Below, in pieces: positions 43,610 through 52,681 of a DNA stretch of 64,000 bases (position 1 is the first letter of the stretch; each line of letters begins with the position of its first letter). Where the stretch lies: positions 2,480,001-2,544,000 of the forward strand of contig NZ_CP083666.1 in assembly GCF_020097835.1 (NCBI RefSeq), written 5' to 3'. The position numbers and the translations under genes were made by a program. The notes below the pieces were generated by a model. That model saw nothing but the letters and a program-made list of their open reading frames with translations, had not been told where the DNA came from and made no database searches. Origin of the DNA: Haloprofundus halobius (lineage in GTDB: Archaea > Halobacteriota > Halobacteria > Halobacteriales > Haloferacaceae).

Positions 43610-44824
43610 TTACTCCCCGTACCTCGTGACGTTCGCCAGTTCGGAGTCGTCGACGTCGGAGAAGGCGTCGCGGGCGATGACGCGTTTGTGGACCTCGTCC
43701 GCGCCGTCGACGAAGCGGAACTGCCGGACGTTCTGGTAGAAGTCAGCGAGCGGGAGGTCCTCGCCCACCGCGTTCGCGCCGCACAGTTGCATCGCCGTGT
43801 CGATGGCCTCCTGGACGACGTTCGAGGTGTAGAGCTTGCTCATCGACACTTCGATTCTGGCCTCGTCACCTGCGGTGATGCGGTCGGCGGCGTGTCGGAC
43901 CATGCAGCGCGCCGCGTGGAGTTCGGTCTCGGCCTCCGCGACGGCGAAACGGATACCTTGTTTCTCGGCGACCGGCGACCCGAACGCCTCGCGCTCACTC
44001 GTGTAGGCTTTCGCCACGTCGAGTGCCCGCTGGGCCATCCCCGAGTAGCGCATACAGTGGGTCAGACGCGCGGGGCCGAGACGTTGCTGGGCGATGGAGA
44101 AGCCCTCGTTCTCCTCGCCCATCAGGTTCTCGACGGGCACGCGGACATCTTCGAACTTGATCTCGGCGTGGCTCGTCCCGAGCAGGCCGTCGGCCATGTG
44201 TGGAATCCCGCGCTCGATCTCGACGCCGGGCGTGTCCGCCGGGACGAGGATGATGGAACAGCCGCTGTAGGGGTGGGCGTCGAAATCCGTCCGAGCCATC
44301 ACGAGGAAGATATCCGCTTCCAACCCGTTGGTCGTCCACCACTTGTGGCCGTCGATGACCCACTCGTCGCCCTCCTGTCTCGCCTCGGTCTTGAGCATCT
44401 TCGGGTCGGAGCCGCCGCCCTGCATCGGTTCGGTCATGCAGAAACCCGAGCGAATATCGCCGTCGACGAGCGGCCGGAGCCACTCGTCTTTCTGCGCTTC
44501 GGTGGCGACGAGTTCGAAGGTGTGCATGTTGCCCTCGTCGGGCGCGTCGACGCGGATGGCGGGCGCGGCAAGCAGGCTCCGCCCAGCCTCCTCGAACGCC
44601 GGGAGCACGTCGCGGAACTGCATCCCCATCCCGCCGTACTCGGTCGAAATCTGCGGCGCGTAGATGTCGCGTTCGCGGGCTTCCTCTCGCAGGACGGCCA
44701 GTTGATCGTCGCCTATCGGTCCATCGCCGAGCAGGTCGCGTTCGACGGGAATCACCGTCTCGTCTACGAACTCGCGGACGCGGGCCGCCACCGCCTCCGC
44801 GCGCTCGGAATCGTCGTACTCCAT
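43610..44824 (-). CDS. acyl-CoA dehydrogenase family protein
   Basis: 404-residue FAD flavoprotein that introduces an alpha-beta double bond into acyl-CoA. The FAD/substrate block GFCMTEPMQGGGSDPKMLKTEA (about 131-152), WWTTNGLEADIFLVMART and the C-terminal QLCGANAVGEDLPLADFYQNVRQFRFVDGADEVHKRVIARDAF are characteristic. The last part places this protein near ACAD10/11-like and long-chain forms that often work with the phosphotransferase found at 53.2 kb. Electrons would go to an ETF not encoded here. It heads the LLM-ACAD operon (minus strand). Confidence 0.92.
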   Translation of the reverse strand: MEYDDSERAEAVAARVREFVDETVIPVERDLLGDGPIGDDQLAVLREEARERDIYAPQISTEYGGMGMQFRDVLPAFEEAGRSLLAAPAIRVDAPDEGNMHTFELVATEAQKDEWLRPLVDGDIRSGFCMTEPMQGGGSDPKMLKTEARQEGDEWVIDGHKWWTTNGLEADIFLVMARTDFDAHPYSGCSIILVPADTPGVEIERGIPHMADGLLGTSHAEIKFEDVRVPVENLMGEENEGFSIAQQRLGPARLTHCMRYSGMAQRALDVAKAYTSEREAFGSPVAEKQGIRFAVAEAETELHAARCMVRHAADRITAGDEARIEVSMSKLYTSNVVQEAIDTAMQLCGANAVGEDLPLADFYQNVRQFRFVDGADEVHKRVIARDAFSDVDDSELANVTRYGE

Positions 44825-44910
44825 AATCGTTCATGCGCGTTCTGTGCTAAAAGCTCTCCCACCGCCGCATTCGTCCCCCCTCGACTCGTTTCGCCGCGTT
44901 TCGCCGCGCC

Positions 44911-45615
44911 TCAGGCCCCCAGCGCGTCCGCGAGCTCGGTGAACGTCGTCACCGTCAGGTCGGGAGCGCCCGCGAGTCCGCCCCACTGCAGCGACTTTCG
45001 GTCGGCCCAGACACCCTGCATCCCCGCGTGCTGTGCGCCCTCGACGTCGAACCACGCGGCGGTGGTGTGGGCGACGTTCTCGACGGGGGTATCCGCTCTG
45101 TCGGCGGCCAACTCGTAGAGTTCGGCGGCCGGTTTGTACCGCTCGATCTCGTCGGCGCTCACCGTCTCGGTGAGTAAATCGCCGATATCTGCGTGCTCGA
45201 CCATCGAGTCGAGCATCTCGGGATTGCCGTTCGAGAGGACGTAGCAGTCGTACCCGGCGTCGGTGAGTCGTTCGAGTCCCTCCCGTACGTCGTCGAATAC
45301 GTCGAGCTCGTGGTAGACCGACAGGATCTCGTCGCGCCGGTCGGCCGACACGTCGTAGCCGTGCGCCTCCAGCGCGTAGGTGAGCGCCCGGCGGTTCAGT
45401 TCGTAGAACGGCTCGTAGGCGTCGATCTCGTTTGCGACCATCGTGTACGTGAGCGACTGATTCCGCCAGAGTCGGGCGACCGCGGTGGTGTCGTCGCTCT
45501 CCTCGCTCTCTCCGCCGGTGACGGCCGCGAGTGCCCGTTCGGTCGCCTCCACGTCGACGACGGTGCTGTACGAGTCGAACGTGAGCGTCTCCACCCGGTC
45601 GGCGTCGAATGCCAT
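44911..45615 (-). CDS. HAD hydrolase, haloacid dehalogenase type II-like
   Basis: 234 residues. The nucleophile motif reads LTFDSYSTVVDVEATERAL (Asp near residue 13, with Ser replacing the usual Gly of the DxYGT motif). Motif II LSNGNPEML (about 110-118) and the lysine in RYKPAAELYELAADR follow, then a Trp/Asp element AAWFDVEGAQHAGMQGVW. Fits type II 2-haloacid dehalogenases, though many such proteins are general phosphatases or of unknown substrate. The start at 45615 is preferred over 45663. Lies between the acyl-CoA dehydrogenase and SDR genes in the same direction. Confidence 0.82.
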   Translation of the reverse strand: MAFDADRVETLTFDSYSTVVDVEATERALAAVTGGESEESDDTTAVARLWRNQSLTYTMVANEIDAYEPFYELNRRALTYALEAHGYDVSADRRDEILSVYHELDVFDDVREGLERLTDAGYDCYVLSNGNPEMLDSMVEHADIGDLLTETVSADEIERYKPAAELYELAADRADTPVENVAHTTAAWFDVEGAQHAGMQGVWADRKSLQWGGLAGAPDLTVTTFTELADALGA

Positions 45616-45676
45616 GCGCTTCCACACGTGCGCGAGAGCATAAAGTTCGGAGTCGGAGCCCACTCGGTTTCAGGGA

Positions 45677-46450
45677 TTAGCGCGCGGTCCATCCGCCGTC
45701 GACGGCGAGGCACGCGCCGGTCACGTAACTCGCGGCGTCGCTGGCGAGGAAGACGACCGGACCGGCCAGTTCCTCGGGGTCGGCGAAGCGGTCCAACGGC
45801 GTCCGGTCGAGTATCGAGTCTCTGAGCGTGTCGTTCTCGCGCACCTCTTCGGTGAGGTCGGTCGCGACGTAGCCCGGCGCGACGACGTTCGCGCGCACGT
45901 CGGGTGCCCAGTCGAGCGCGATGCTCTTCGTGACGCCGACGAGGCCGTGTTTCGACGCGACGTAGGGGTGTTGGCGCGGCAGGCCGACGACGCCGCCGAC
46001 GCTCGCGACGTTGACGAGCGCCCCGCCGTCGCTCTCGCCGAGATACTCGGCCGCCTCCTGCGCGCAGCGGAACGCGCCGCGGAGGTTTACGTCGAGCACG
46101 AACTCGTACCCCTCGGGGTCGACATCCTCGGGGCGACCGAGCGCCGCGGCCGGGTTGACGCCCGCGTTGTTGACGACGACGTCGACGCCGCCGAAGGCGT
46201 CGGCCGTCTGCTCGAACAGCGTTCTGATATCTTCGTCGTCGGTCACGTCGGTCGGGACGACGAGGCTCTCGACGCCGTAGGACTCGATTCGCTCGGCCGC
46301 CGCCTCCACGTCCGACTCGGTTCGGGAGGTCGGGACCACCGTCGCTCCCGCGGAGGCGAGTCCCTCGGCGATAGCGAGGCCGATACCGCGCGTGCCGCCG
46401 GTGACGACGGCGACACGGCCCGTGAGGTCGAACTCGTCGAGCGCGTTCAT
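45677..46450 (-). CDS. SDR family oxidoreductase
   Basis: 257-residue short-chain dehydrogenase, 3-oxoacyl-[ACP/CoA] reductase type. Cofactor loop VTGGTRGIGLAIAEGL (about 16-31), NNAGVNPAA, catalytic Ser in ASVGGVVG and Tyr/Lys in HPYVASKHGLVG, and a C-terminal CLAVDGGWTAR. It probably oxidises a 3-hydroxyacyl-CoA in the breakdown pathway. Its start codon overlaps the stop of ligase 2 (ATGA), so both are read from one mRNA. Confidence 0.92.
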   Translation of the reverse strand: MNALDEFDLTGRVAVVTGGTRGIGLAIAEGLASAGATVVPTSRTESDVEAAAERIESYGVESLVVPTDVTDDEDIRTLFEQTADAFGGVDVVVNNAGVNPAAALGRPEDVDPEGYEFVLDVNLRGAFRCAQEAAEYLGESDGGALVNVASVGGVVGLPRQHPYVASKHGLVGVTKSIALDWAPDVRANVVAPGYVATDLTEEVRENDTLRDSILDRTPLDRFADPEELAGPVVFLASDAASYVTGACLAVDGGWTAR

Positions 46451-48024
46451 CGGCTCACCTCCTCGGAATCAGTCTCGTCGGACGCCGCGGGCTCCCCGCC
46501 CTCGCGGTCCCAGTGGTTCGGCTCCTCCTCGCGCTCGCGCGTCCGGAGTTTCTGTTTCTGAATCTTCCCGGTCGGCGTGTAGGGGAACTCCTCGACGAAC
46601 TCGACGTAGCGGGGGATTTTGAACGACGCGAGTTCGGCGCGACACGTCTCGACGACCTCCTCCTCGGTCAACTGGTGACCTTCCTTGACGCGGACGAGCG
46701 CCTTGACGACCTCCGTGTAGAACTCGTCGGGACTGGGGATGACCGCGACCTCGTCGACGGCGTCGAGCGCCTTGATGACGCCTTCGACCTCGTAGGAGGA
46801 GATGTTCTCGCCGGCTCGTCGGACGATGTCCTTCTTCCGGTCGAGGAAGTAGACGAAGCCGTCCTCGTCGAGTTTCCCGTAGTCGCCGGTGTGGAACCAG
46901 CCGTCGACGACCGCTTCGGCCGTCTTGTCGGGCTGGCGGTGGTAGCCTGCCATCAGCGCCGGGCAGTTCTGGATTATCTCGCCCTTCTCACCCGTAGGGA
47001 CGGGGTCACCGTCGTCGTCGACGACTCTGATTCGTTTTTCGGCTGGCGGGAGGCCGATGCTCCCGAGACGGCGCTTCTCGGGATCGGTCGGGTTGAGCAT
47101 CAACAGCGGGTCCTCGGTGAGCGAGTAGCCCTCGACGACGCGCAGGCCGAAGCGCTCCTCGAACGGCTCGATGAGTTCCGGCGGCGTCCCCGCCGAGAAG
47201 ACGAGTTCGACCGGGTTCTCCGTGTCAGTTGGCGACTCGTCGACGTTATCGAGCATCTTCAGCATGCTCCCCATGGCGTTGAACTCGGTGACGCCGTGTT
47301 CGCGGCACCAGTCCCACCACCGGGAGGAGGAGAAGCGTTCGTAGACGACGGCCTCCGCACCCGCCGCCGCCGCGCCGAGCGTCGAGTAAATCTGGGCGTT
47401 CGCGTGAAACAGCGGCAACGCAGTAAAGAGGGTGTCCTCGTGGGTGAAACCCATCCGCTTCTGGAAGTCGATTGCGCTCAGCGTCCAGTTCTCGTGCCGG
47501 CACTCGACGGCCTTCGGCGGCCCCGTCGTCCCTGAGGTGTACATGTGCAGGCCGACCGAGGTTTCGTCGCCCTCGTGGGGGGTGACGTCCCTCGATTGGT
47601 CGGCTGCGAGCGCCGGCAGCGACTCGTACTCGTCGACGCCCTCAGTCGTCAGAATCCGCTCGACCGCCGTCCCCTCGGCGGCTTCCTCGGCGACTTCGAG
47701 GAGGTCGGGCGTCGTGACGAGCAGTTCCGGCCGCGAGAGTTCCAGCGAGTGGCGCAGTTCGTCGGGTTTGTACTCGGGGTTCGACGGCGCGGTGACGCTG
47801 TCGACGTACGCGTTCGCGAACATGAGAAAGAGGAACTCCGGACAGTTCGGCAGGAACAGGCCGACGGCGTCGCCCGCGTCGACGTCGAGCGACGACAGCG
47901 CGTTCGCGTACCGCTTCGACTCGTTGGCCACCTCCCGGTAGCTGTATCGAGCGTCCGGGAACGTCAGAAACGGCTTCTCCGGTGTTTTCTCGACTCGCGT
48001 TTCGAGCAGTGCTTCGATGCGCAT
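46447..48024 (-). CDS. AMP-forming acyl-CoA ligase 2
   Basis: 525-residue ANL enzyme. A3 loop MYTSGTTGPPKAVECRHENW (the usual Gly after Lys is Ala), A5 region VVEGYSLTEDPLLMLNP with the unusual SLTED for G-x-TE, A8 KKDIVRRAGENISSYEVEGV and the C-terminal PYTPTGKIQKQKLR. The GENISSYEVE hinge suggests a 4-coumarate/crotonobetaine-type ligase. It is the first gene of a minus-strand operon with the SDR and faces the divergent Fe-ADH gene across a palindrome. Confidence 0.9.
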   Translation of the reverse strand: MRIEALLETRVEKTPEKPFLTFPDARYSYREVANESKRYANALSSLDVDAGDAVGLFLPNCPEFLFLMFANAYVDSVTAPSNPEYKPDELRHSLELSRPELLVTTPDLLEVAEEAAEGTAVERILTTEGVDEYESLPALAADQSRDVTPHEGDETSVGLHMYTSGTTGPPKAVECRHENWTLSAIDFQKRMGFTHEDTLFTALPLFHANAQIYSTLGAAAAGAEAVVYERFSSSRWWDWCREHGVTEFNAMGSMLKMLDNVDESPTDTENPVELVFSAGTPPELIEPFEERFGLRVVEGYSLTEDPLLMLNPTDPEKRRLGSIGLPPAEKRIRVVDDDGDPVPTGEKGEIIQNCPALMAGYHRQPDKTAEAVVDGWFHTGDYGKLDEDGFVYFLDRKKDIVRRAGENISSYEVEGVIKALDAVDEVAVIPSPDEFYTEVVKALVRVKEGHQLTEEEVVETCRAELASFKIPRYVEFVEEFPYTPTGKIQKQKLRTREREEEPNHWDREGGEPAASDETDSEEVSR

Positions 48025-48063
48025 TCTCGGACGAGGGTACGGACATCCACCACATGTAGATTG

Positions 48064-48077
48064 TTGTTCGTGAACAA
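48064..48077. promoter_or_regulatory. Perfect 14-bp palindrome in the divergent promoter
   Basis: ttgttc-gt-gaacaa is a perfect inverted repeat, extended weakly on the left by a further att. It lies 40-53 nt before ligase 2 (minus) and 64-77 nt before the Fe-ADH gene (plus). Its place suits a regulator controlling both transcripts. Confidence 0.5.
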
Positions 48078-48110
48078 TTGACTCAGTTCGGGAGTACGCC
48101 CTTCGTCAAC

Positions 48111-48118
48111 ATTTATCA
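48111..48118 (+). promoter_or_regulatory. TATA-like box of the Fe-alcohol dehydrogenase gene
   Basis: atttatca lies 23-30 nt before the ATG at 48141 and supports that start over an in-frame codon at 48078. Confidence 0.55.
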
Positions 48119-48140
48119 CTATTCGGCGTCCGGGAGGCGT

Positions 48141-49322
48141 ATGGTGCGCGAACACCGGTACGAGGCCGCCCGATTCGTCTGGGGTGAGGGTGCTATCGGG
48201 CGATTGGAGGGCTTGCTGTCGGAGGCGAGCGTCGAGCGGGCGATGGTGGTCTGCGGCGAGCACGTCGGCGCGAACGAGGTGTTGATGGACGCGGTCGGCG
48301 ACGCCCTCGGCGAGCGGCGCGTCCACGCCTACACCGGGGCGCGCGGCGACACGCCGCTCCGGACGGTCGAGGCGGGCGTCGAGGCGTTCGAAGAACACGA
48401 CGTCGACGGACTCGTGAGCGTCGGCGGCGGCAGCGCCAGCGACACCGCAAAGGCCATCTCGGTGTTCGCGGCCGAAAATGGACGAAATCTCCACGGGATG
48501 AAGACACGGACGACCGAGGATGGAGAGTCACACATTCCGGACCTCCCCGCGCCGAAGACGCCGGTGTTCGCGGTATCGACGACGCTATCGGCTGCTGAGG
48601 TCTCGAACATCTTCGGCGTCACCGACGAGGAGGCGGGCGACAAGGCGGTGGTTCTCGACGAGAAGATTCGCCCGCAGGCGTGTATCTACGACTCGGCGGC
48701 GACGGCGACAACGCCGCCCGCGACGATAGCCAGCACGGGCATGAACGCGCTCGACCACGCGGTGGAGATTCTCTACTCCGACGGCCACGCCGAGAACCCG
48801 TTCTACCAGGCGACCGCCGAGAAAGCCATCGATCTGCTCGTCTCGAACCTCCCGGCGGCCGTCAACGACGGCAACCCCGACGCGCTCGCGGCCGCCCAAC
48901 TCGGCGCGGGTCTCAGCGGCCTCGGCATCGTCGGCGGCATCAGCATCAACCACGGTATCAACCACCCGCTCTGCGCGCGCCACCCCGTCTCCCACGGCGA
49001 CGGCAACAGCATCCTCCTGCCGCACGGCATCCGCTTCACCTACGACGCGGTTCCCGAGCGGATGGCCCGTCTCGCCACCGCGTTAGGCGTCGAGGTGAAG
49101 GGTGACGAAGCGGCGGACGAAGCGACGCTGGAGGCGATGTGCGAGGTGATTCGGGAGCTACAGGAGGAGATAGGCGTTCCGCACCGCCTGCGCGACGTGG
49201 GGGTCGACCGCGACGATTTCGAGGCGATGGCGAAGATCGCGGCGCACGACTCGGCGATGGCGAACAACCCGAAACGGGTCACCGAGTCGGACATCGTTTC
49301 TATCCTCGAAGCGGCGTGGTGA
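48141..49322 (+). CDS. iron-containing alcohol dehydrogenase
   Basis: 393-residue group III dehydrogenase. The dinucleotide site GLVSVGGGSASDTAKAISV (about 92-110) and the STTLSAAEVSNIFGVTDEE motif are present. Metal ligands appear in MNALDHAVEIL, then INHGINHPLCARHPVSHGDGNSILLPHGI (two His). It would interconvert an alcohol and an aldehyde with NAD(H), possibly a hydroxy-acid side product. Its 3' end is continued by a tandem repeat derived from its last codons. Confidence 0.92.
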   Translation: MVREHRYEAARFVWGEGAIGRLEGLLSEASVERAMVVCGEHVGANEVLMDAVGDALGERRVHAYTGARGDTPLRTVEAGVEAFEEHDVDGLVSVGGGSASDTAKAISVFAAENGRNLHGMKTRTTEDGESHIPDLPAPKTPVFAVSTTLSAAEVSNIFGVTDEEAGDKAVVLDEKIRPQACIYDSAATATTPPATIASTGMNALDHAVEILYSDGHAENPFYQATAEKAIDLLVSNLPAAVNDGNPDALAAAQLGAGLSGLGIVGGISINHGINHPLCARHPVSHGDGNSILLPHGIRFTYDAVPERMARLATALGVEVKGDEAADEATLEAMCEVIRELQEEIGVPHRLRDVGVDRDDFEAMAKIAAHDSAMANNPKRVTESDIVSILEAAW

Positions 49323-49450
49323 GGCGGAGACGGCGTAGTGAGGCGGAGTCGGCATAGCGAGGCGGAGACGGCGTGGTAAGGCGGAGTCGGCATAGCGAGG
49401 CGGAGACGGCGTGGTAAGGCGGAGTCGGCATAGCGAGGCGGAGACGGCGA
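49322..49450. repeat. 19-bp tandem repeat in a 38-bp alternating array
   Basis: Seven units (the last partial) of aggcggaga/tcggc...: type A aggcggagacggcgtagtg or -tggta, type B aggcggagtcggcatagcg, alternating A-B-A-B-A-B-A. The array starts at the stop codon of the Fe-ADH gene, and the gene's last codons (gcggcgtggtgaggcgg) match the A unit. It looks like expansion of the gene's 3' end. Between two convergent genes. Confidence 0.9.
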
Positions 49451-49463
49451 CGGTCGAAAGCCG

Positions 49464-51071
49464 TCAGATGCGGCGCTCCTCGCCCTCCCAGTACTGCTCG
49501 CGCAGGTCCGTCTTGAGCACCTTCCCGTACGAACTCCGCGGCAGTTCGTCGACGACTTCGATCGTCTTCGGTTTTTTGTACGCCGCTAGTGACTCGGCGC
49601 AGCGCGCTTCGACCTCCGCGACGAGCGCGTCGGCATCGATATCAGAATGTGGCCGCGGTTCGACGACCGCAGTCACCTTCTCGCCCCAGTAGTCGTCGGG
49701 GACACCGATGACCGCGGCGTTCGAGACGCTCTCGTGGCCGATGACGACCTCCTCGATTTCTCGGGGATAGACGTTCATCCCGCCGGTGATTATCATGTCC
49801 TTCTTGCGATCCATGACGTAGAGGTAGCCCTCGTCGTCGACGCGGCCGATGTCGCCGGTGTGGAGCCAGTTGCCCGAGAACGCCGCCCCCGTTTTCTCGG
49901 GGAGATTCAGATAGCCCGGCGTGACGTGTGGCCCCGTCACGACTACCTCACCGGGGTCGCCCGGCGGGACGTCTTCGCCTTCGTCGTCGACGATGCGGAC
50001 CTGTGCGATTTCGACCTCGCGTCCGGCCGACGCGAGGCGTTCCTCGTGTTCGTCGAGCGCACGTCGGTGGTCTTCGTGGTCGAGCAGCGTGACCAGCATC
50101 GGACACTCCATCTGTGCGTACGACTGGACGAACACGTCGCCGAGGCGGTCCATCCCCTCGGCGAGGCGCGCGGCGCTCATCGGTGACCCGGCGTAGTAGA
50201 CGTTCTTCAGCGAGTTCGTGTCGCGGCCGCCGTCGTAGTTGTCGAGGAGTTTGTACACCATCGTCGGCGCGAGAAAGACGGTGTTGACGCCGCGCGACTC
50301 GACGGCGTCGAGGAATCGGTCGGGCGCGAACCCGTCTTCGAGGTGGTTCTCGCCGGCCGCCAGGACCGTCGATTCGACCAGAAATCCGGACCCGTGAGTC
50401 AACGGCGCGGCGTGCAGCGTCACCTCTCGCTCCGTCTGGTCGAGCGCGTCTTTCAGCCCGAGTGCCGTCGAGAGCCACGTCCCGTGGGTGTGCAGGACGC
50501 CTTTCGGCCGTCCCGTCGTCCCCGAGGTGTACATCACCGCGCACGGGTCGTCGAGCGAGACATCGGCGGGGCGGTCGGTCGGGTCGGCGTCCAGAAGCGA
50601 GTCGTAGCCGTGTGCGTTCTCGCTCCACGTTTCGGGACGTGTTTCGTCCTCCCCTTCGCCGACGACCACCATCGCCCGCGGCGACGACTCCATCTTCTCG
50701 TAGTGGTCGGCGAACGACGCCTCCGTCACCAACACCGCCGCGCCCGCGTCGTCGACGAGCATGTCGTGCTCGCGGGGCGTGAGCATCGAGTTCAAGGGAA
50801 CTTTGCTCGCGCCGAGCCGATAGAGCGCGAACGACGTCTCGACGAACGCGGCGTGGTTGCGCGTGAGGATAGCGACGCGGTCACCGCGTTCGACGCCCAG
50901 TTCGGCGAGGCCGCCGGCAAGTCGCCGAACCCGGTCGGCGAGTTCGCGGTACGTTCGCTCGCCGTCTGCTCGTTGCGTCGAAGACGAAGCGGTGTCGACG
51001 CCCCGTCCCGACAGCGCGACGGCGTCGGGATGATGTCGCGCCGTCCGCTCCAGCGCGTGTTCGAGATTCAT
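49464..51071 (-). CDS. AMP-forming acyl-CoA ligase 3
   Basis: 535-residue ANL enzyme. A3 loop MYTSGTTGRPKGVLHTHGTW, A5 FVQSYAQMECPMLVTLLD (degenerate TE position: ME), A8 RKKDMIITGGMNVYPREIEEV and C-terminal PRSSYGKVLKTDLREQYW. The GMNVYPREIEE hinge is typical of long-chain fatty-acid and cinnamate-type ligases (FadD/4CL-like). The start at 51071 fits a TATA-like run 21-30 nt upstream; the in-frame ATG at 51086 lies too close to it. Confidence 0.9.
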   Translation of the reverse strand: MNLEHALERTARHHPDAVALSGRGVDTASSSTQRADGERTYRELADRVRRLAGGLAELGVERGDRVAILTRNHAAFVETSFALYRLGASKVPLNSMLTPREHDMLVDDAGAAVLVTEASFADHYEKMESSPRAMVVVGEGEDETRPETWSENAHGYDSLLDADPTDRPADVSLDDPCAVMYTSGTTGRPKGVLHTHGTWLSTALGLKDALDQTEREVTLHAAPLTHGSGFLVESTVLAAGENHLEDGFAPDRFLDAVESRGVNTVFLAPTMVYKLLDNYDGGRDTNSLKNVYYAGSPMSAARLAEGMDRLGDVFVQSYAQMECPMLVTLLDHEDHRRALDEHEERLASAGREVEIAQVRIVDDEGEDVPPGDPGEVVVTGPHVTPGYLNLPEKTGAAFSGNWLHTGDIGRVDDEGYLYVMDRKKDMIITGGMNVYPREIEEVVIGHESVSNAAVIGVPDDYWGEKVTAVVEPRPHSDIDADALVAEVEARCAESLAAYKKPKTIEVVDELPRSSYGKVLKTDLREQYWEGEERRI

Positions 51072-51091
51072 GCTATCTGCTAGCATAAATC

Positions 51092-51101
51092 GAGTATAAA
51101 G
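51092..51101. promoter_or_regulatory. Shared TATA-like box between ligase 3 and MaoC 1
   Basis: gagtataaag can serve the minus-strand ligase (21-30 nt to 51071). It also lies 28-37 nt before an in-frame GTG at 51129 and about 50 nt before the ATG at 51150 of the MaoC gene. Confidence 0.45.
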
Positions 51102-51149
51102 CTTCCTGCGGGCGAGCAGTTATGTGACGTGTTCCCGTACCACAGACAG

Positions 51150-51605
51150 ATGTCAGGGCCAGTTCGGTACTACGACGACCTCTCCGTCGGCGACACGTTC
51201 GAGACCCGCGGGCGCACCATCACCGAGACGCACCTCGTCACCCACGCCGGCAACACCGGCGACATGAACGAGTTACAGATGAACGCCGCCTACGCCGCCG
51301 ACACCGAGTTCGGCGAGCGACCGGTCCACGCGCCGCTGACGTACTCGGTGATGGAGGGCCTCGTTACGAGCGACTTCCGTAACGAGGCGTCGAACGTCTG
51401 TTACTACGGACTGGACTCGATGCGGATTCCGGCGGCGACGTTCGTCGGCGACACCATCTCCGTGAACCGGGAAATCGTCGACAAGCGCGACAAGTCGCCG
51501 GGCGGTATCGTGACGTTCCGCGACGCGGTGACGACCGCCGACGGGCGAACGGTGTTGGTCTGCGAGACGCTGGAGTACATTCGGAACCGGCCGGAGGAGG
51601 AGTGA
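51150..51605 (+). CDS. MaoC-like (R)-hydratase 1
   Basis: 151-residue hot-dog-fold protein. RYYDDLSVGDTFETRGRTITETHLVTHAGNTGDMNELQMNAAYA contains the D..H hydratase motif region (about residues 28-47: HAGNTGDMNELQMN in place of AxxTxDxNPIH) and ERPVHAPLTYSVMEG. MaoC hydratases add water to enoyl-CoA. The catalytic His of the usual NPxH motif is not clear here, so binding or a modified activity is possible. A GTG at 51129 is an alternative start. Confidence 0.82.
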   Translation: MSGPVRYYDDLSVGDTFETRGRTITETHLVTHAGNTGDMNELQMNAAYAADTEFGERPVHAPLTYSVMEGLVTSDFRNEASNVCYYGLDSMRIPAATFVGDTISVNREIVDKRDKSPGGIVTFRDAVTTADGRTVLVCETLEYIRNRPEEE

Positions 51606-51770
51606 ACGACTTCGTTGGCGTCCCGGGTCGTGACAGAAATCGCGTGCTGAACGGAGAGCACACGTCCTTCAGGGAAACTGGTCGACGTCCGTGCCACGCG
51701 TCTTGCATCGATATTCACGTTATAAAATCGAATATAGTCGTCGACTAGACGGTCCTCGTTCTACGGAATC

Positions 51771-52502
51771 ATGATTATGAATCCGGTCCAAGTCAGCATA
51801 CGTATGGCCAGTTCGTTTCCCGCCGACGAGACCGTCGCCCAGTATACCCACAAGGTCCAGAACGGGTTCTTTTCGCACGAAGCGGAGGCGGTTTCGTCCT
51901 TCGGGGACCCTCCTGGTCGAATCCTCGACCTCGGCTGTGGTGCCGGGCGTACGACCAAACAACTCCTCGACCGCGGTTTCGACGTAGTAGGGCTCGACAT
52001 CAGTTCGCAGATGATTACCGCCGCGACAGAGCTACTGCCTGACTCGTGTATGGTCGTCGGCTCTGCGACCGACTTACCCTTTAGCGACTGCTCGTTTGAT
52101 CACGCGTTGTTCTCGTTCAACGGATTAGATTATATTACTGATGAAGACAACCGACTCGCCGCACTCGCCGAAATTCACCGAGTCCTCAAACCGGACGGTC
52201 GGTTCGTATTTAGCAGCCACAACTCCCGGTACATCGTCGGGTCGAATCCGCTCAACCCGCTCGAATACGCGCGGGTGCTGCTCTTCTGGATAGTCAACAT
52301 CTGCGGCAACCGAGGTCGGTCTCGGTACAAGCTCGACATTATGCCGGAAGGGCTGATAGAAACGTACTTCATCACGCCCGAAGAGCAGTCGCGCCAGCTC
52401 AACGTAGCAGGGTTCGACCATCTTGCCACGCTGACGCAGTTCGATCTGGAATGCGCCCTTCCAGTTGACCCCTGGCCGTACTACGTTGCGGAAAAACGGT
52501 GA
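51771..52502 (+). CDS. class I SAM-dependent methyltransferase
   Basis: 243 residues. SAM motif I ILDLGCGAGRTTKQLLDRG (about 50-68), post-I GLDISSQMITAA, motif II DLPFSDCSFDHALFSFNGLDYI and motif III VLKPDGRFVFSSHNS. The substrate is not readable. Codon use and base composition are less GC-biased than in neighbouring genes (TTA, ATA, AGA-type choices), which suggests later arrival. It interrupts the beta-oxidation gene set, between the two MaoC genes. A TATA-like gttataaaat at about 51719-51728 precedes it. Confidence 0.85.
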   Translation: MIMNPVQVSIRMASSFPADETVAQYTHKVQNGFFSHEAEAVSSFGDPPGRILDLGCGAGRTTKQLLDRGFDVVGLDISSQMITAATELLPDSCMVVGSATDLPFSDCSFDHALFSFNGLDYITDEDNRLAALAEIHRVLKPDGRFVFSSHNSRYIVGSNPLNPLEYARVLLFWIVNICGNRGRSRYKLDIMPEGLIETYFITPEEQSRQLNVAGFDHLATLTQFDLECALPVDPWPYYVAEKR

Positions 52503-52681
52503 AGTGTCGAATAACATTCAAGAAGCGAACGCTGTGGAGCTCTTTCGCCCCGAGGGGAGCACGAAACGGCGAGGATTCAGTCTCTCTATTCAGTATCGTC
52601 TCGTCGAACGATCGCTGATCGAGGACTGCAACGAACGAGGATTTCGACAGGGCCGAGTCGACTAACCGCCACCACCGACTA

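Noticed and set aside
49322-49450. CRISPR array
   Set aside because: Units are contiguous with no unique spacers, and no cas gene is in the window.
52465-52665. 66-codon frame after the methyltransferase gene
   Set aside because: Overlaps the methyltransferase 3' end, lacks a promoter and has no recognisable pattern.
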